Shown here piece after piece: positions 51,252 to 60,521 of a stretch of 64,000 nt of DNA. Under the pieces are notes generated by a model. That model did not search any database. It had not been told where the DNA came from and saw only the letters and a list, made by a program, of their open reading frames with translations. Origin of the DNA: Polynucleobacter sp. MWH-S4W17 (GTDB lineage: Bacteria; Pseudomonadota; Gammaproteobacteria; Burkholderiales; Burkholderiaceae); the NCBI RefSeq assembly GCF_018687535.1, contig NZ_CP061295.1, positions 1,736,001-1,800,000 on the forward strand, given 5' to 3'. The translations under genes were made by a program, and so were the position numbers. How positions within the stretch are numbered: position 1 is the stretch's first letter; each line of letters opens with the position of its first letter.

Positions 51252-52948
51252 CCAGGCATCTGCTTGCCTTGCTCCTTGAGCTCATCTTGATACTGGCGCT
51301 GCATTTCTCGTAAACGGGCATCAATGCTCGAGCCTTGATAAAAATCGGCGCCACCTGCTGATCTAGCAATACGGAGTTGTTCAATTGCCGAAGGCCAAGC
51401 GCCCTCAAGAGCGTATTTTTCTCCGAGCGCGTAATGACGCATGGGAATATTGCCGGCTTGATCATAGGATTGAGATAGTAGATTCCACCACACTACTTCG
51501 TTAGGCTGAGCTCTCGTGCGCGCCTTTAACCAAGTAATCGCATCATTGGTGCGGCCGAGTTTTAAATCCGCATTAATCATGGCGGCACCAGCAGCGTATG
51601 ACTGGGGGTAAGCACGCAAAGTCGCTTGGGCTATTTGCAATGCCTCCTCCCCTTTGCCTTTTGCCAGGGCAAGCTCAGAGGCAGTGATATCCAGAGATAG
51701 ACTCTGTCTTTGAATAGGTGATCCTGGTGCACTTGCCTTCTGAGCTAGATTGCGGGCTTGCTGCAAATCAGCCTCTGCTTGGTCTATTTTTCCTTGGCGC
51801 TGCGCTATCAAGGCTAGTCCATAAAAACCCTCTAACTGCTTACCAATCGGCTGCTGTTTACTCAAACTCTCAAAGGTATTTTTTAAGTCGTACATTCCAC
51901 TAGATGTTCCAGCCTGCTCCATGCGCGCACGAGCCTTAATGAAATAGAACTCGACCGACGTAGGCACATTACGCGTTGCAACAGTGCGCGCCCTATCTTG
52001 CATATCTGCAATACGGTCGGTTGTTAAAGGATGGGTGCGCACGTAAGTAGGCACCCCCTTATCCATAATGCCGGTGGCTTTTTGTAAGCGTTGAAAAAAT
52101 CCTGGCGCGCCATTGACATCATATCCACTGGCATCTAATATCTGAAAGCCAACACGATCAGCCTCGCGCTCGGCGTCTCTCGAATAAGAGAGTTGATTAT
52201 TCACTGCCACTGCTTGCCCACCTTGCATCAAGCCAGCTCCGGCCTGCGGGTTGCGAGACATTGCCAATGCACCGAGCACCATACCGGCAATGGCAATCAT
52301 GGTATTGGTTGTTTGCTTATCCATCTGACGTGCCAAATGGCGCTGCAAAACGTGGCCAGTTTCATGACCCATTACAGAGGCAACTTCAGAATCCGATTCG
52401 GCACTCACAATCAAACCCGTATGAAATCCAATAAATCCACCAGGTAATGCAAACGCATTTATGCTGCTGTCTTTAACAGCAAATACCTCAAAGTTATAGG
52501 CGCCACTTCCCTGCTCATTAGCGCCACCAAGTTGTAACTTTTTAGCGGCTTGTAATAAGCGACGCTCCATCTGATTTAAAAAATCGTAGAGCGGCAAATC
52601 ATTTGAATAATCGGGATCTGGACGAATCTGGCGCATGATCATCTCGCCATACTTACGCTCGTCCACTCGACTTAAGGCATCGCCACCTGGATCACCCATA
52701 TCTGGCAAAACAATAGTGGGCTGACTTTGAATCGTGCTACGCGTCAGCGCATTAGTAGGGCGAGCGTCTGGTGATTGCATTGCCCTACCGATATTCTGAA
52801 TAGCGGCTGAATTACCCTCTACTGACACATCACCAGCAGGGGTAGCTGCATATGCAGGGAACCCAGAGCAAGCCAATCCCAGCATCAGCTGAATAGCCAA
52901 AGCGCGGTACAAAAAAGAGGTTTTTGGAACTGACTTCATGTCTTGCAT
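51248..52948 (-). CDS. BepA-like M48 family periplasmic metalloprotease with TPR region
   Basis: A 566-residue exported protease. A signal peptide (about residues 1-35, ending AYA-AT) is followed by an M48 catalytic domain with the zinc motif HETGH in [17 protein letters not shown] (about 193-209) and the third ligand region in [16 protein letters not shown]. The C-terminal 250 residues form helical TPR-like repeats. This is the BepA (YfgC) layout: chaperone and protease for outer-membrane protein assembly, notably LptD. Two starts are possible, ATG 52948 and ATG 52939; with only 23 bp to the moaC start, the second may be real if a promoter lies in the gap. Confidence 0.92.
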   Translation of the reverse strand: MQDMKSVPKTSFLYRALAIQLMLGLACSGFPAYAATPAGDVSVEGNSAAIQNIGRAMQSPDARPTNALTRSTIQSQPTIVLPDMGDPGGDALSRVDERKYGEMIMRQIRPDPDYSNDLPLYDFLNQMERRLLQAAKKLQLGGANEQGSGAYNFEVFAVKDSSINAFALPGGFIGFHTGLIVSAESDSEVASVMGHETGHVLQRHLARQMDKQTTNTMIAIAGMVLGALAMSRNPQAGAGLMQGGQAVAVNNQLSYSRDAEREADRVGFQILDASGYDVNGAPGFFQRLQKATGIMDKGVPTYVRTHPLTTDRIADMQDRARTVATRNVPTSVEFYFIKARARMEQAGTSSGMYDLKNTFESLSKQQPIGKQLEGFYGLALIAQRQGKIDQAEADLQQARNLAQKASAPGSPIQRQSLSLDITASELALAKGKGEEALQIAQATLRAYPQSYAAGAAMINADLKLGRTNDAITWLKARTRAQPNEVVWWNLLSQSYDQAGNIPMRHYALGEKYALEGAWPSAIEQLRIARSAGGADFYQGSSIDARLREMQRQYQDELKEQGKQMPG

Positions 52949-52971
52949 CTCTATATGGTAAAACTTATCCC

Positions 52972-53448
52972 ATGAACAAACTAACTCATTTTGATGCCAG
53001 CGGGCAAGCCCACATGGTAAACGTTGGCGATAAACCGAATACCCACCGCATAGCCATTGCCACCGGCAAGATCACCATGTTTCCCGAAACCTTCAAGATG
53101 GTAGAGGCTGGCACCCACAAAAAGGGTGATGTTTTAGGAATCGCCAGAATTGCAGGTATTCAGGCATCCAAGAGAACATCAGACCTCATTCCTTTATGCC
53201 ATCCGCTTGCGCTAACTCACGTTAGCCTGGAGTTCCAAACCAATCCAAGTGAAAACAGCATCAGCTGCCAAGTCAGAACAGAAACCACCGGGCCAACCGG
53301 CGTAGAAATGGAAGCGCTCACTGCAGTCCAAGTCGCCCTTCTCACAATCTACGATATGTGCAAAGCAGTAGACCGAGGGATGGTCATGGGTGATGTCAAA
53401 CTACTTGAGAAAAGTGGCGGCAAGAGCGGGGAATGGAAGGCCGCTTGA
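52972..53448 (+). CDS. moaC: Cyclic pyranopterin monophosphate synthase
   Basis: A 158-residue MoaC, which forms cyclic pyranopterin monophosphate in molybdenum cofactor synthesis after MoaA. Conserved parts are [25 protein letters not shown], the [30 protein letters not shown] block with the active-site Lys and His, and [30 protein letters not shown] 52972 gives the standard N-terminus; the upstream open frame lies inside the protease gene. No other moa gene is nearby. It ends at a good terminator. Confidence 0.96.
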   Translation: MNKLTHFDASGQAHMVNVGDKPNTHRIAIATGKITMFPETFKMVEAGTHKKGDVLGIARIAGIQASKRTSDLIPLCHPLALTHVSLEFQTNPSENSISCQVRTETTGPTGVEMEALTAVQVALLTIYDMCKAVDRGMVMGDVKLLEKSGGKSGEWKAA

Positions 53449-53462
53449 ATTCTCCAATTCAA

Positions 53463-53497
53463 CAATAAAAAGCCGCTCATGAAGCGGCTCTTTATTT
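53463..53497. terminator. Bidirectional intrinsic terminator between moaC and the prepilin gene
   Basis: Stem AGCCGCT/AGCGGCT (53471-53477 with 53483-53489), loop CATGA, A-run before and T-rich run after. It separates convergent moaC and the pilin gene and should serve both. Confidence 0.88.
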
Positions 53498-53503
53498 AGT
53501 TCC

Positions 53504-54016
53504 TTATTTACTTATTCTGCATTCTGAAGGCAGTAACTGCGGTATCAGATTAGTCTCCGAAGACCTACATGACCAACCACCCGCCCAAGTTGCTCCCTCT
53601 GGCCTGGACAAATCAATGGGCTTAGGCGAATTTGCATCCGGCTCGTTAGTTGGCACTAAATGAAGTGTATTTTTACCCTCAGGCGCCACGCTGACTTGAT
53701 AGTCAATCGCAATCGCACCCGAGGGTGTGATCTCAATTAACTTAACGCTGCGTGTTGGCGTAAAAGTAAAACCGCCATTCGTTGCATCATCCATCGGAAC
53801 AGTGCCGCGACTTGCAAAAGCTTCTGTCACCGCAAGCTTAGCGCTTGAGGATAAATTCATACCTTCTACAACCCTACTTCGAGCAATGTAGTCTTGATAC
53901 TGAGGAACGGCTACCGCAACCAAAATGCCAATGATGGCCACAACCACCATTACCTCAATCAAGGTAAATCCAACTTCTTCACTGTTTTCTAGTTTTTGAA
54001 TATCTTGAATCTGCAT
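53504..54016 (-). CDS. Type IV prepilin (major-pilin-like)
   Basis: A 170-residue type IV prepilin. The leader [16 protein letters not shown] is cut by prepilin peptidase before [27 protein letters not shown], and Glu5 of the mature protein is present. The C-terminal disulfide-bonded loop is marked by the cysteines in WSCRSSE and PSECRIS. The long charged leader is unusual but has a good GGGAGC ribosome site 8-9 bases upstream of the ATG. It stands alone between moaC and the terC-type gene; no pilus assembly genes are in the window. It may be PilA or a minor pilin, which I cannot decide. Confidence 0.9.
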   Translation of the reverse strand: MQIQDIQKLENSEEVGFTLIEVMVVVAIIGILVAVAVPQYQDYIARSRVVEGMNLSSSAKLAVTEAFASRGTVPMDDATNGGFTFTPTRSVKLIEITPSGAIAIDYQVSVAPEGKNTLHLVPTNEPDANSPKPIDLSRPEGATWAGGWSCRSSETNLIPQLLPSECRISK

Positions 54017-54085
54017 ATTTTCTAGCTCCCGGGGTCAAATGCCTCATCATCGAGTCTAAACCTTTAATTCTCAAGATATTCAGTC

Positions 54086-54120
54086 GTAAAAAAAGCCAGC
54101 TTTTATCGCTGGCTTTTCTG
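54086..54120. terminator. Intrinsic terminator after the terC-like gene
   Basis: A perfect 10-bp stem (54091-54100 with 54108-54117) with loop TTTTATC. On the minus strand it is followed by a T-run, so it terminates the TerC gene before the prepilin gene. Confidence 0.88.
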
Positions 54121-54143
54121 ATTCGGGAGAAGGCTGAAGAATC

Positions 54144-54845
54144 TTATGCTTTAGCGCGATTCTTTTTCTTCAAATAGGTACCAAGCAAGATCACAATAGC
54201 AACTCCAATGCCCTCAAAAATCATGTGAGCATCTTCCATTGCGCCTTGAATAGAATCTTTGATTGCCGGGTCTTCCACCAACATACCGCCAGCCAATAGA
54301 CCTAATAAACCAGCCCCCAAAGTAATGATGACAGGGAAGCGATCCATCACCTTTAAAAGCATAGTGCTACCAAAGATGATCAACGGGATAGAAAGACCAA
54401 GACCAATGATTAAAAGGGCTAAACGAGTTTCTTCAGGACCCTTTTGAGCAGCGGCAGCTACAGCAATAACGTTGTCCAAACTCATCACTAAGTCAGCTAC
54501 CAATATTGTGCGTATCGCGCCCCAGATATTAGAGTGGCCATCCATCTCAGCTTCATCATCGCTATCAGCTAATAATTGCACGCCAATGTAGACCAGCAAA
54601 ATAGCGCCAACGATTTTTAGATAAGGAAGACTGAGGAGTTGTACCGCAGTGATTGTCAAAATCACACGTAAAATAATGGCTGCTGCACTACCCCAAAAAA
54701 TTGCTTTCTTTTGTTGATTTGCTGGCAGATTGCGTGATGCCAATGCAATCACTACTGCGTTATCACCAGATAACAAAATGTTGGCAACAATGATTGACAA
54801 AAGTGCAGCCCAAAATGCAGGGCCTGAAAATACTGAAAAATCCAT
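54144..54845 (-). CDS. TerC family integral membrane protein
   Basis: A 233-residue protein with about seven membrane helices. The family-specific acidic motifs within helices are LLSGDNAVVIALASRNLP (about residues 25-42) and DLVMSLDNVIAVAAAAQKG (about 117-135). TerC/YjbE/Alx proteins are linked to tellurite resistance, to manganese export and to metal loading of exported proteins in different bacteria. The length fits the YjbE-like group. It has its own terminator and lies downstream of sucD with about 90 bp between. The substrate, likely Mn, is inference. Confidence 0.9.
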   Translation of the reverse strand: MDFSVFSGPAFWAALLSIIVANILLSGDNAVVIALASRNLPANQQKKAIFWGSAAAIILRVILTITAVQLLSLPYLKIVGAILLVYIGVQLLADSDDEAEMDGHSNIWGAIRTILVADLVMSLDNVIAVAAAAQKGPEETRLALLIIGLGLSIPLIIFGSTMLLKVMDRFPVIITLGAGLLGLLAGGMLVEDPAIKDSIQGAMEDAHMIFEGIGVAIVILLGTYLKKKNRAKA

Positions 54846-54934
54846 GAGTCGTCTCCCTACGTTATTTTTATGTTTTAACTGCTGACACTACAAAAAGGAT
54901 GCTGTTTTATCAGCACCCTTTTCCTTATTACTAA

Positions 54935-55828
54935 TTACAACATTGCCTTTAGTAAAGCAGCCATCTCTGAAGGGTTCTTCGTTACTTTGAAGCCACACTC
55001 TTCCATTACAGCAAGCTTGGCATCCGCAGTATCCGCACCACCAGAAATCAAGGCACCTGCGTGACCCATACGCTTGCCTGGAGGGGCTGTTACACCGGCG
55101 ATAAAGCCAACTACCGGCTTCTTCATATTGTCTTTGCACCAGCGAGCAGCTTCCGCCTCGTCTGGACCGCCGATTTCGCCAATCATGATCACAGCATCTG
55201 TTTCTGGATCTTCATTGAACATTCTCATGATGTCGATGTGCTTTAAGCCGTTAATTGGGTCGCCACCAATACCAACTGCTGTGGACTGACCTAAGCCAAT
55301 AGCTGTCAACTGACCAACTGCTTCATAAGTCAATGTACCGGAACGGCTAACAACACCAATGCGGCCTTTCTTATGAATATGGCCAGGCATGATGCCGATC
55401 TTGAGTTCGTCTGGAGTGATGATGCCTGGGCAGTTAGGGCCCAGTAATAAAGTCTTCTTACCTCCAGCAGCTTCCTTAGCATGCATCTTGTTACGCACTT
55501 CAAGCATGTCGCGTACTGGAATGCCCTCAGTGATACAGATCACAAAGTCGAGGTCAGCTTCAACAGCTTCCCAAATCGCAGCAGCAGCACCAGGAGGCGG
55601 AACATAGATAACGGAAGTCGTTGCACCAGTTTGCTGAGCAGCTTCTTTAACAGTCCCATAAATAGGAATATTAAAAATAGACTCACCCGCTTTTTTAGGA
55701 TTTACACCTGCAACAAAACAATTTTTACCGTTTGCGTATTCCTGACATTTTTCAGTATGGAACTGACCGGTCTTACCAGTAATACCTTGTGTAATGACTT
55801 TGGTGTTTTTATTGATCAAAATAGACAT
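54935..55828 (-). CDS. sucD: Succinate-CoA ligase (ADP-forming), alpha subunit
   Basis: A 297-residue SucD. The CoA-binding Rossmann part has [16 protein letters not shown] (about residues 14-29), the phospho-histidine lies in the [14 protein letters not shown] segment (about 246), and [20 protein letters not shown] is the second conserved block. With SucC it converts succinyl-CoA to succinate with substrate-level phosphorylation in the TCA cycle. It starts 15 bp after sucC. Identification is firm. Confidence 0.98.
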   Translation of the reverse strand: MSILINKNTKVITQGITGKTGQFHTEKCQEYANGKNCFVAGVNPKKAGESIFNIPIYGTVKEAAQQTGATTSVIYVPPPGAAAAIWEAVEADLDFVICITEGIPVRDMLEVRNKMHAKEAAGGKKTLLLGPNCPGIITPDELKIGIMPGHIHKKGRIGVVSRSGTLTYEAVGQLTAIGLGQSTAVGIGGDPINGLKHIDIMRMFNEDPETDAVIMIGEIGGPDEAEAARWCKDNMKKPVVGFIAGVTAPPGKRMGHAGALISGGADTADAKLAVMEECGFKVTKNPSEMAALLKAML

Positions 55829-55843
55829 ATTGAAATTCCTGGA

Positions 55844-57013
55844 TTATTTGTTTTTGGCAACAGCAGCAACTACCTTGGTAGCAGCTTCAGCCATTGAATC
55901 GGCGCTAATAATTGGCAAACCAGAGTCTGCAAGAATTTTCTTGCCTAGCTCTTCATTTGTACCTTTCATACGCACAACCAAAGGTACTGTTAGGTTGACT
56001 GCTTTACATGCAGTCACAACGCCGTCAGCAATCACGTCGCAACGCATAATGCCGCCGAAGATGTTGACCAAAATTGCCTCAACACTCTTGTTCTTCAACA
56101 TGATCTTGAATGCTTCAGTTACTTTTTCTGCTGTAGCACCGCCACCAACGTCCAAGAAGTTCGCTGGCTCGCCACCGAACAACTTAATGGTGTCCATTGT
56201 CGCCATCGCCAAGCCTGCACCGTTCACTAAACAGCCGATATTGCCGTCTAATGAGATGTAAGCGAGGTCAAATTTAGATGCTTCAATTTCAGCAGCATCT
56301 TCTTCATCAATGTCGCGGTACGCAACGATTTCTGGATGACGGAACAATGCGTTTGGATCAAAGTTGAACTTCGCGTCCAAAGCCTTGATCTTGCCGTTAC
56401 CCTCAAGAATCAATGGGTTGATTTCAACCAGTGAAGCATCGGTATCCCAGTAAGTCTTGTACAAGTTCTTAAATACATCGCGAGCCATTGGGATGGATGC
56501 CTCGGGCACGCCAATACCTTTAGCAACGATATCGCAATCCGCATCTGTCAAGCCAACCATTGGATCAACAAATACTTTAATAATTTTTTCTGGATGAGAT
56601 TCGGCAACTTCCTCAATATCCATACCACCTTCGCTAGAAGCCATGATCACATTCTTCTGTGTTCCGCGGTCTGTAACGATGCTGAAGTAATACTCTTTTT
56701 TAATGTCAGCGCCATCCTCAATGAGGAGACGATTTACTTTTTGACCTTCTGGTCCAGTTTGATGCGTCTTGAGTTGCATGCCCAAAATTTCAGAAGCGTA
56801 TTTTTTCACTTCATCCATGCTTCTTGCTAACTTCACGCCGCCACCTTTACCGCGACCACCAGCATGAATCTGGGCCTTCACAACCCATACTGGGCCACCC
56901 AGTTTTTCAGCAGCCTTCACCGCCTCATCAACACTGAATGCAGGGATGCCATTAGGAACTGGCACATTAAATTGGCGAAGAAGTTCTTTGCCTTGGTACT
57001 CGTGAATTTTCAT
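55844..57013 (-). CDS. sucC: Succinate-CoA ligase (ADP-forming), beta subunit
   Basis: A 389-residue SucC with the N-terminal ATP-grasp domain: [22 protein letters not shown], then [18 protein letters not shown], and the C-terminal ligase domain with [28 protein letters not shown] and [13 protein letters not shown]. Length matches E. coli (388). It is first in the sucCD operon; the 188-bp gap upstream toward recX must contain the promoter. Confidence 0.98.
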   Translation of the reverse strand: MKIHEYQGKELLRQFNVPVPNGIPAFSVDEAVKAAEKLGGPVWVVKAQIHAGGRGKGGGVKLARSMDEVKKYASEILGMQLKTHQTGPEGQKVNRLLIEDGADIKKEYYFSIVTDRGTQKNVIMASSEGGMDIEEVAESHPEKIIKVFVDPMVGLTDADCDIVAKGIGVPEASIPMARDVFKNLYKTYWDTDASLVEINPLILEGNGKIKALDAKFNFDPNALFRHPEIVAYRDIDEEDAAEIEASKFDLAYISLDGNIGCLVNGAGLAMATMDTIKLFGGEPANFLDVGGGATAEKVTEAFKIMLKNKSVEAILVNIFGGIMRCDVIADGVVTACKAVNLTVPLVVRMKGTNEELGKKILADSGLPIISADSMAEAATKVVAAVAKNK

Positions 57014-57201
57014 AATTACTCCGAAACGGTATCTTTTTTAGCAAGCGATGAGGATTAGTTAAACCGATGTTGCCTTGCTCCCATACTTACTCTAGAAATA
57101 GCTAAATTAGCCAAATTTGAATAAATGCGAACGGCTTGACCGACTTCATAAGTCTAGCATGCTGCAATGCCGCAAATTGCCTCTACGGATCCGTAATTGC
57201 C
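57014..57201 (-). promoter_or_regulatory. recX-sucC intergenic region
   Basis: A 188-bp non-coding gap. It holds a perfect 12-bp palindrome TACGGATCCGTA (57184-57195) just after the recX stop, with no T-run. The sucC promoter must be here; no pair of boxes is convincing by eye. Confidence 0.4.
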
Positions 57202-57723
57202 CTAATCTGGGCTTTGACCGCCAATCACTTTTGCCACCACTTCCGAGCCAAAACCCTTCGATGCCAAGAAGCGGTACTGCCTAGCCCTCTCCTTTTGGTC
57301 CTGAGCGCGTATGCCGTATTTCCTGGTCCAGAGATCAAAGGCGCGCTGAAACTCGGTCTCTTTTAAGGCCCCAAGGAGTACAGCTGACTTTTTGGCATCC
57401 ACCCCAGCCCTATCGAGTTCATCGGCAATCTTTCTCATCCCGTAGCGCTCGCTACGGCGGCGAACCAGCGCTTCAGCAAAACGCTCGTCAGACAACCAGC
57501 CTCTTGCCTCAAAGTCGTCCAAAACCGCTTCAATCTGAGAATCTCTGGATTCAGGCGTTTGCTCAGCCTGCTCACCGCCTAACTTACCCCATCTTGCTTC
57601 TGATTCTGCCAACTTTGCGGCTAAGCCTTTGCGACTGTATTCTCGCTGCGACAAAAGGCGCAAAGCCCGAGCTTTGAGACTCGGGCTTTGTTTAACCTTC
57701 TGATTACTACTTAACTCTTGCAT
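57202..57723 (-). CDS. recX: Regulatory protein RecX
   Basis: A 173-residue RecX, which binds RecA filaments and limits their growth and activity. The helical repeats show ALRLLSQREYSRKGLAAKL (about residues 19-37), GWLSDERFAEALVRRRSERYGMRKIADEL and RYRFLASKGFGSEVVAKVI, the three-helix RecX modules. It begins 4 bp after recA and must share its SOS-controlled transcript. Length is normal. Confidence 0.95.
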   Translation of the reverse strand: MQELSSNQKVKQSPSLKARALRLLSQREYSRKGLAAKLAESEARWGKLGGEQAEQTPESRDSQIEAVLDDFEARGWLSDERFAEALVRRRSERYGMRKIADELDRAGVDAKKSAVLLGALKETEFQRAFDLWTRKYGIRAQDQKERARQYRFLASKGFGSEVVAKVIGGQSPD

Positions 57724-57727
57724 CGAA

Positions 57728-58819
57728 TTATTCGACTTCCTCTTCCTCGCTCAGCACATCCGTTACTACTGCTGAACCGGATTTAACGCCTAATTTCTCG
57801 CGAATTCTTGCTTCGATATCTTTAGCAATGGCTGGGTTCTCTTTTAAGAACTCGCGCACATTGTCTTTACCTTGACCAATGCGATCACCGTTATAGCTAT
57901 ACCAAGAGCCTGACTTTTCAACGAGGTCAGCTTCTACACCCATATCAATAATTTCACCCTCTCTAGAGATGCCAGCACCGTACATAATGTCAAAAATTGC
58001 TTCGCGGAATGGAGGGGAAACTTTATTCTTCACAACCTTCACACGGGTTTCATTACCAACAACCTCATCGCCTTTTTTGATGCTACCAATACGACGGATG
58101 TCTAAACGCATAGAGGCGTAGAATTTCAGCGCATTACCACCAGTAGTAGTTTCTGGGGATCCGAACATCACACCAATCTTCATACGAATCTGGTTAATGA
58201 AGATCACAGTAGTGTTGGTACGCTTGATAGCACCAGTTAACTTACGCAAGGCCTGACTCATCAAACGGGCTTGTAAGCCTGGTAAAGAATCGCCCATATC
58301 GCCTTCGATCTCAGCCCTTGGAACCAAAGCAGCAACAGAGTCAATGACGATTAAATCAATAGAACCTGAGCGAACTAATGCATCTGCAATTTCTAATGCC
58401 TGTTCGCCAGTATCCGGTTGAGAGATCAACAAATTATTTACATCCACGCCGAGACGAGATGCGTACTGCACATCTAATGCGTGCTCTGCGTCAATAAACG
58501 CGCAAGTGCCGCCAAGCTTTTGCATTTCTGCAATCGCATGCAATGTCAAGGTGGTTTTGCCAGAAGATTCTGGGCCGTAGATTTCAATCACGCGACCGCG
58601 CGCAAGACCACCAACTCCAAGAGCGATATCTAATCCGAGTGAACCGCTAGACACCACCTGAATGTCTTGGCTAATTTCGGCATCGCCCAATCTCATGATT
58701 GAGCCTTTACCAAACTGTTTCTCAATTTGTGCCAGTGCTGCAGTTAATGCTTTTTGCTTGTCTCCGCTCATTCCTTCAAATTCTGAAGAGGCTGATTGCT
58801 TTTTGTTATCCAAGGCCAT
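57728..58819 (-). CDS. recA: Recombinase RecA
   Basis: A 363-residue RecA. Walker A is [10 protein letters not shown] (about residues 80-89), the [23 protein letters not shown]-type start, Walker [11 protein letters not shown], loop L1/L2 segments [18 protein letters not shown] and [28 protein letters not shown], and an acidic C-terminal tail (SEEEEVE). It catalyses strand exchange and stimulates LexA self-cleavage. A LexA box lies 72 bp upstream. Identification is beyond doubt. Confidence 0.99.
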   Translation of the reverse strand: MALDNKKQSASSEFEGMSGDKQKALTAALAQIEKQFGKGSIMRLGDAEISQDIQVVSSGSLGLDIALGVGGLARGRVIEIYGPESSGKTTLTLHAIAEMQKLGGTCAFIDAEHALDVQYASRLGVDVNNLLISQPDTGEQALEIADALVRSGSIDLIVIDSVAALVPRAEIEGDMGDSLPGLQARLMSQALRKLTGAIKRTNTTVIFINQIRMKIGVMFGSPETTTGGNALKFYASMRLDIRRIGSIKKGDEVVGNETRVKVVKNKVSPPFREAIFDIMYGAGISREGEIIDMGVEADLVEKSGSWYSYNGDRIGQGKDNVREFLKENPAIAKDIEARIREKLGVKSGSAVVTDVLSEEEEVE

Positions 58820-58890
58820 TTTTTATTCCCTTTTCGCTATGTACTGGGCTTTTTCCCGAAGTTTTATCTACTGTGTAACAACTTAGGAGT

Positions 58891-58920
58891 TACTGTATAT
58901 AAAAACAGTGGTCTTTGCAA
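58891..58920 (-). promoter_or_regulatory. recA promoter with LexA (SOS) box
   Basis: CTGT-N8-ACAG at 58893-58908 is a LexA box with the AT-rich core close to the consensus CTGTATATATATACAG. On the minus strand it overlaps the -10 box TACAGT (58892-58897), with a candidate -35 TTGCAA (58915-58920) and 17-bp spacing, as needed for repression. Confidence 0.9.
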
Positions 58921-58927
58921 GCGTCTT

Positions 58928-59470
58928 TTAAACTGAATTTACGGATTTTTGACTAGGTTGCACTTGATTGACTCGATCCCAATAGAAAAAGAGGGGTATA
59001 GCAACAGCCCAGACCACCCCTACTAGGATAAATCCAGTGATTTCGCCACCAGGAACCCAGGATCCGGCGCCCATCCGAATACCAGCCTCATAGGACATCG
59101 GACCAGCAATACCTCCTAAAACAGCCCCTAAAACAGGTCTGCCGCGCAACCAAGTCAAGGAGCCATTAATGGTGGTTGCCACCAAAACCCACAAGACCCA
59201 CATCCAGAGAGGCGACAAGTACGGTGACGGCCAATCATTCCGAAAATCCAGGTAGCCCAGATGCATGATGAGAGTATCGGCCACCAAACCAAAGACAAAG
59301 GCTTTAAATAAAAGGCTGATTTCTGTTTTGGGAGAAGGTGAGCGCCAGGCGTGGAAAGCAATGTAGGCTAGGGTAGCAACTACCGCCCAAAGCACATCTT
59401 TATTGGCTGCGCCCAATACACAGGCAAACCAACCAAGCTGGAAAATAACAAAGTTCCAAAATTTAGCCAT
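58928..59470 (-). CDS. DUF2878-like inner membrane protein
   Basis: A 180-residue protein with five to six hydrophobic segments, beginning FWNFVIFQLGWFACVLGAAN, which I associate with the DUF2878 family of small inner membrane proteins. No enzymatic motif is visible and no function is known. It lies between recA and tRNA-Met on the minus strand. Downstream, its stop is close to the recA SOS promoter; upstream of its start is the tRNA gene. Confidence 0.75.
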   Translation of the reverse strand: MAKFWNFVIFQLGWFACVLGAANKDVLWAVVATLAYIAFHAWRSPSPKTEISLLFKAFVFGLVADTLIMHLGYLDFRNDWPSPYLSPLWMWVLWVLVATTINGSLTWLRGRPVLGAVLGGIAGPMSYEAGIRMGAGSWVPGGEITGFILVGVVWAVAIPLFFYWDRVNQVQPSQKSVNSV

Positions 59471-59524
59471 ATACCTAGCAACCTAAGAAAAAGGCCACTG
59501 CCGAGGGGCAATGGCCTTTAGATT

Positions 59525-59601
59525 TGGTGGCGAATCAGGGATTTGAACCCCGGACCTGCGGATTATGATTCCGTCGCTCTAACCAGCTGAGCTAATTCGC
59601 C
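59525..59601 (-). tRNA. tRNA-Met (anticodon CAT), CCA encoded
   Basis: Reading the minus strand from 59601: 7-bp acceptor arms GGCGAAT/ATTCGCC, D-arm GCTC...GAGC, anticodon arm GGA-ATCATAA-TCC giving anticodon CAT, T-arm with GGTTCAAATCC, discriminator A and an encoded CCA at 59525-59527. The G1-C72 pair and D-loop fit elongator tRNA-Met better than the initiator. A lysidine-modified Ile2 tRNA also carries CAT and cannot be excluded by eye. Confidence 0.93.
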
Positions 59602-59679
59602 GAACTCGTTATTGTAAATGATCGGCATGCATCTGTCTAAACGAATCAAGCCTTTTTGCCTTCAGGGGCGTCTAAGCGC

Positions 59680-60111
59680 CTATTTGATCTGAAAGGTGCT
59701 GACAGCCTCATCTCGGCCATAAAGGACATTAAATTCGATTTTCTTGGCTAAAAAGAGCTTTTTCAGGACCCCATCCTTGTTCTCAAACACAATCGCGGTT
59801 TGATCAGGGTAATGCGAAAAAGGGTCGCTATTAACGTCTACTGCCACCCCATCAATCTTGATTTGCTTGATTGAGCGTTTATAAAACTTATCGGGACGTA
59901 TAAAAATGAGGCGCTTTACATACTTATCTAAAACGAGCTTTTGACCCTGGTCGTTGGTCTTGAAGTAATAGACCAACTCCTCTTTGCCATTGGTAGTCAT
60001 GTCGCGCTCTTCATCCCACTTAGCGTAAATACTTGAACTCGCTATGGCACAAATAAATATCAAGGCCAATTGGCTCAATACAAAAACAGATTTCTTTTGA
60101 GAGGAATTCAT
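59680..60111 (-). CDS. Secreted protein of unknown function
   Basis: A 143-residue protein with a signal peptide (about residues 1-30, hydrophobic VFVLSQLALIFICAIASSSIYA, cleavage after IYA). The mature part is charged and rich in Lys, Asp and Tyr (YYFKTNDQGQKLVLDKYVKRLIFIRPDKFYKRSIKQIKIDG) and has no cysteine. It looks like a small beta-rich domain. I recognise no family. It is divergent from the repeat-protein gene, with about 60 bp between the starts, so the two may share a control region. Confidence 0.65.
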   Translation of the reverse strand: MNSSQKKSVFVLSQLALIFICAIASSSIYAKWDEERDMTTNGKEELVYYFKTNDQGQKLVLDKYVKRLIFIRPDKFYKRSIKQIKIDGVAVDVNSDPFSHYPDQTAIVFENKDGVLKKLFLAKKIEFNVLYGRDEAVSTFQIK

Positions 60112-60171
60112 CCCGTGATCATATCAGCCAGATGAACACCTAAAAAGTAGAAAGCGTAATATTCTCAAATA

Positions 60172-60492
60172 ATGAATTCATTTCTCTTGCGCCTTCTCAG
60201 TTTCCTGCTCTTGAGTAACTGCATCCCTATCGCCGCTTCTGCAGCCCAAATCTTCATCACCAATTACCCATCAGAGGCCAATGCCAAAGTCTTTGTCACA
60301 AAGTACCAATCCGAAGCAAACTGCATTGTGTATGACACCCAATACTCCAGTGATAACGATCCGGGTGTTTGGTTCTATACAAAATACAAGGGCGATGCCC
60401 GTGCCGTGATTTATTACACCCAATATAAGTCTGAAGCTGATCTCATTGTGTATTTCACTAAGTACAAAAGTGAAGCTCGCTGCCGTTACTAA
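60172..60492 (+). CDS. Secreted 13-residue-repeat protein (DUF6150-like)
   Basis: A 106-residue protein: a signal peptide (about residues 1-24, ending ASA-AQ), then six tandem repeats of 13 residues (one of 14) filling residues 26-104, with the pattern [IV]-[FYW]-x-x-T-x-Y-x-[SG]-[ED]-A-x-x. Examples are KVFVTKYQSEANC and IVYFTKYKSEARC. The regular alternation suggests a small beta-structured periplasmic or secreted protein. I recall comparable proteins under DUF6150, with no known function. Three cysteines occur in the mature part. The start has no strong ribosome site. It is followed 30 bp later by the MOSC gene. Confidence 0.7.
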   Translation: MNSFLLRLLSFLLLSNCIPIAASAAQIFITNYPSEANAKVFVTKYQSEANCIVYDTQYSSDNDPGVWFYTKYKGDARAVIYYTQYKSEADLIVYFTKYKSEARCRY

Positions 60493-60521
60493 TAAATATC
60501 TCTTAAGCCCCCATTCATCTC

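Noticed and set aside
57184-57195. 12-bp palindrome TACGGATCCGTA as a recX terminator or operator
   Set aside because: No loop or T-run and no known match; retained only as a note in the intergenic entry.
60172-60240. Possible lipobox (LLSNC) in the repeat protein
   Set aside because: Asn at -1 is not accepted in typical lipoboxes; a signal-peptidase I site ASA-AQ further on is a better fit.
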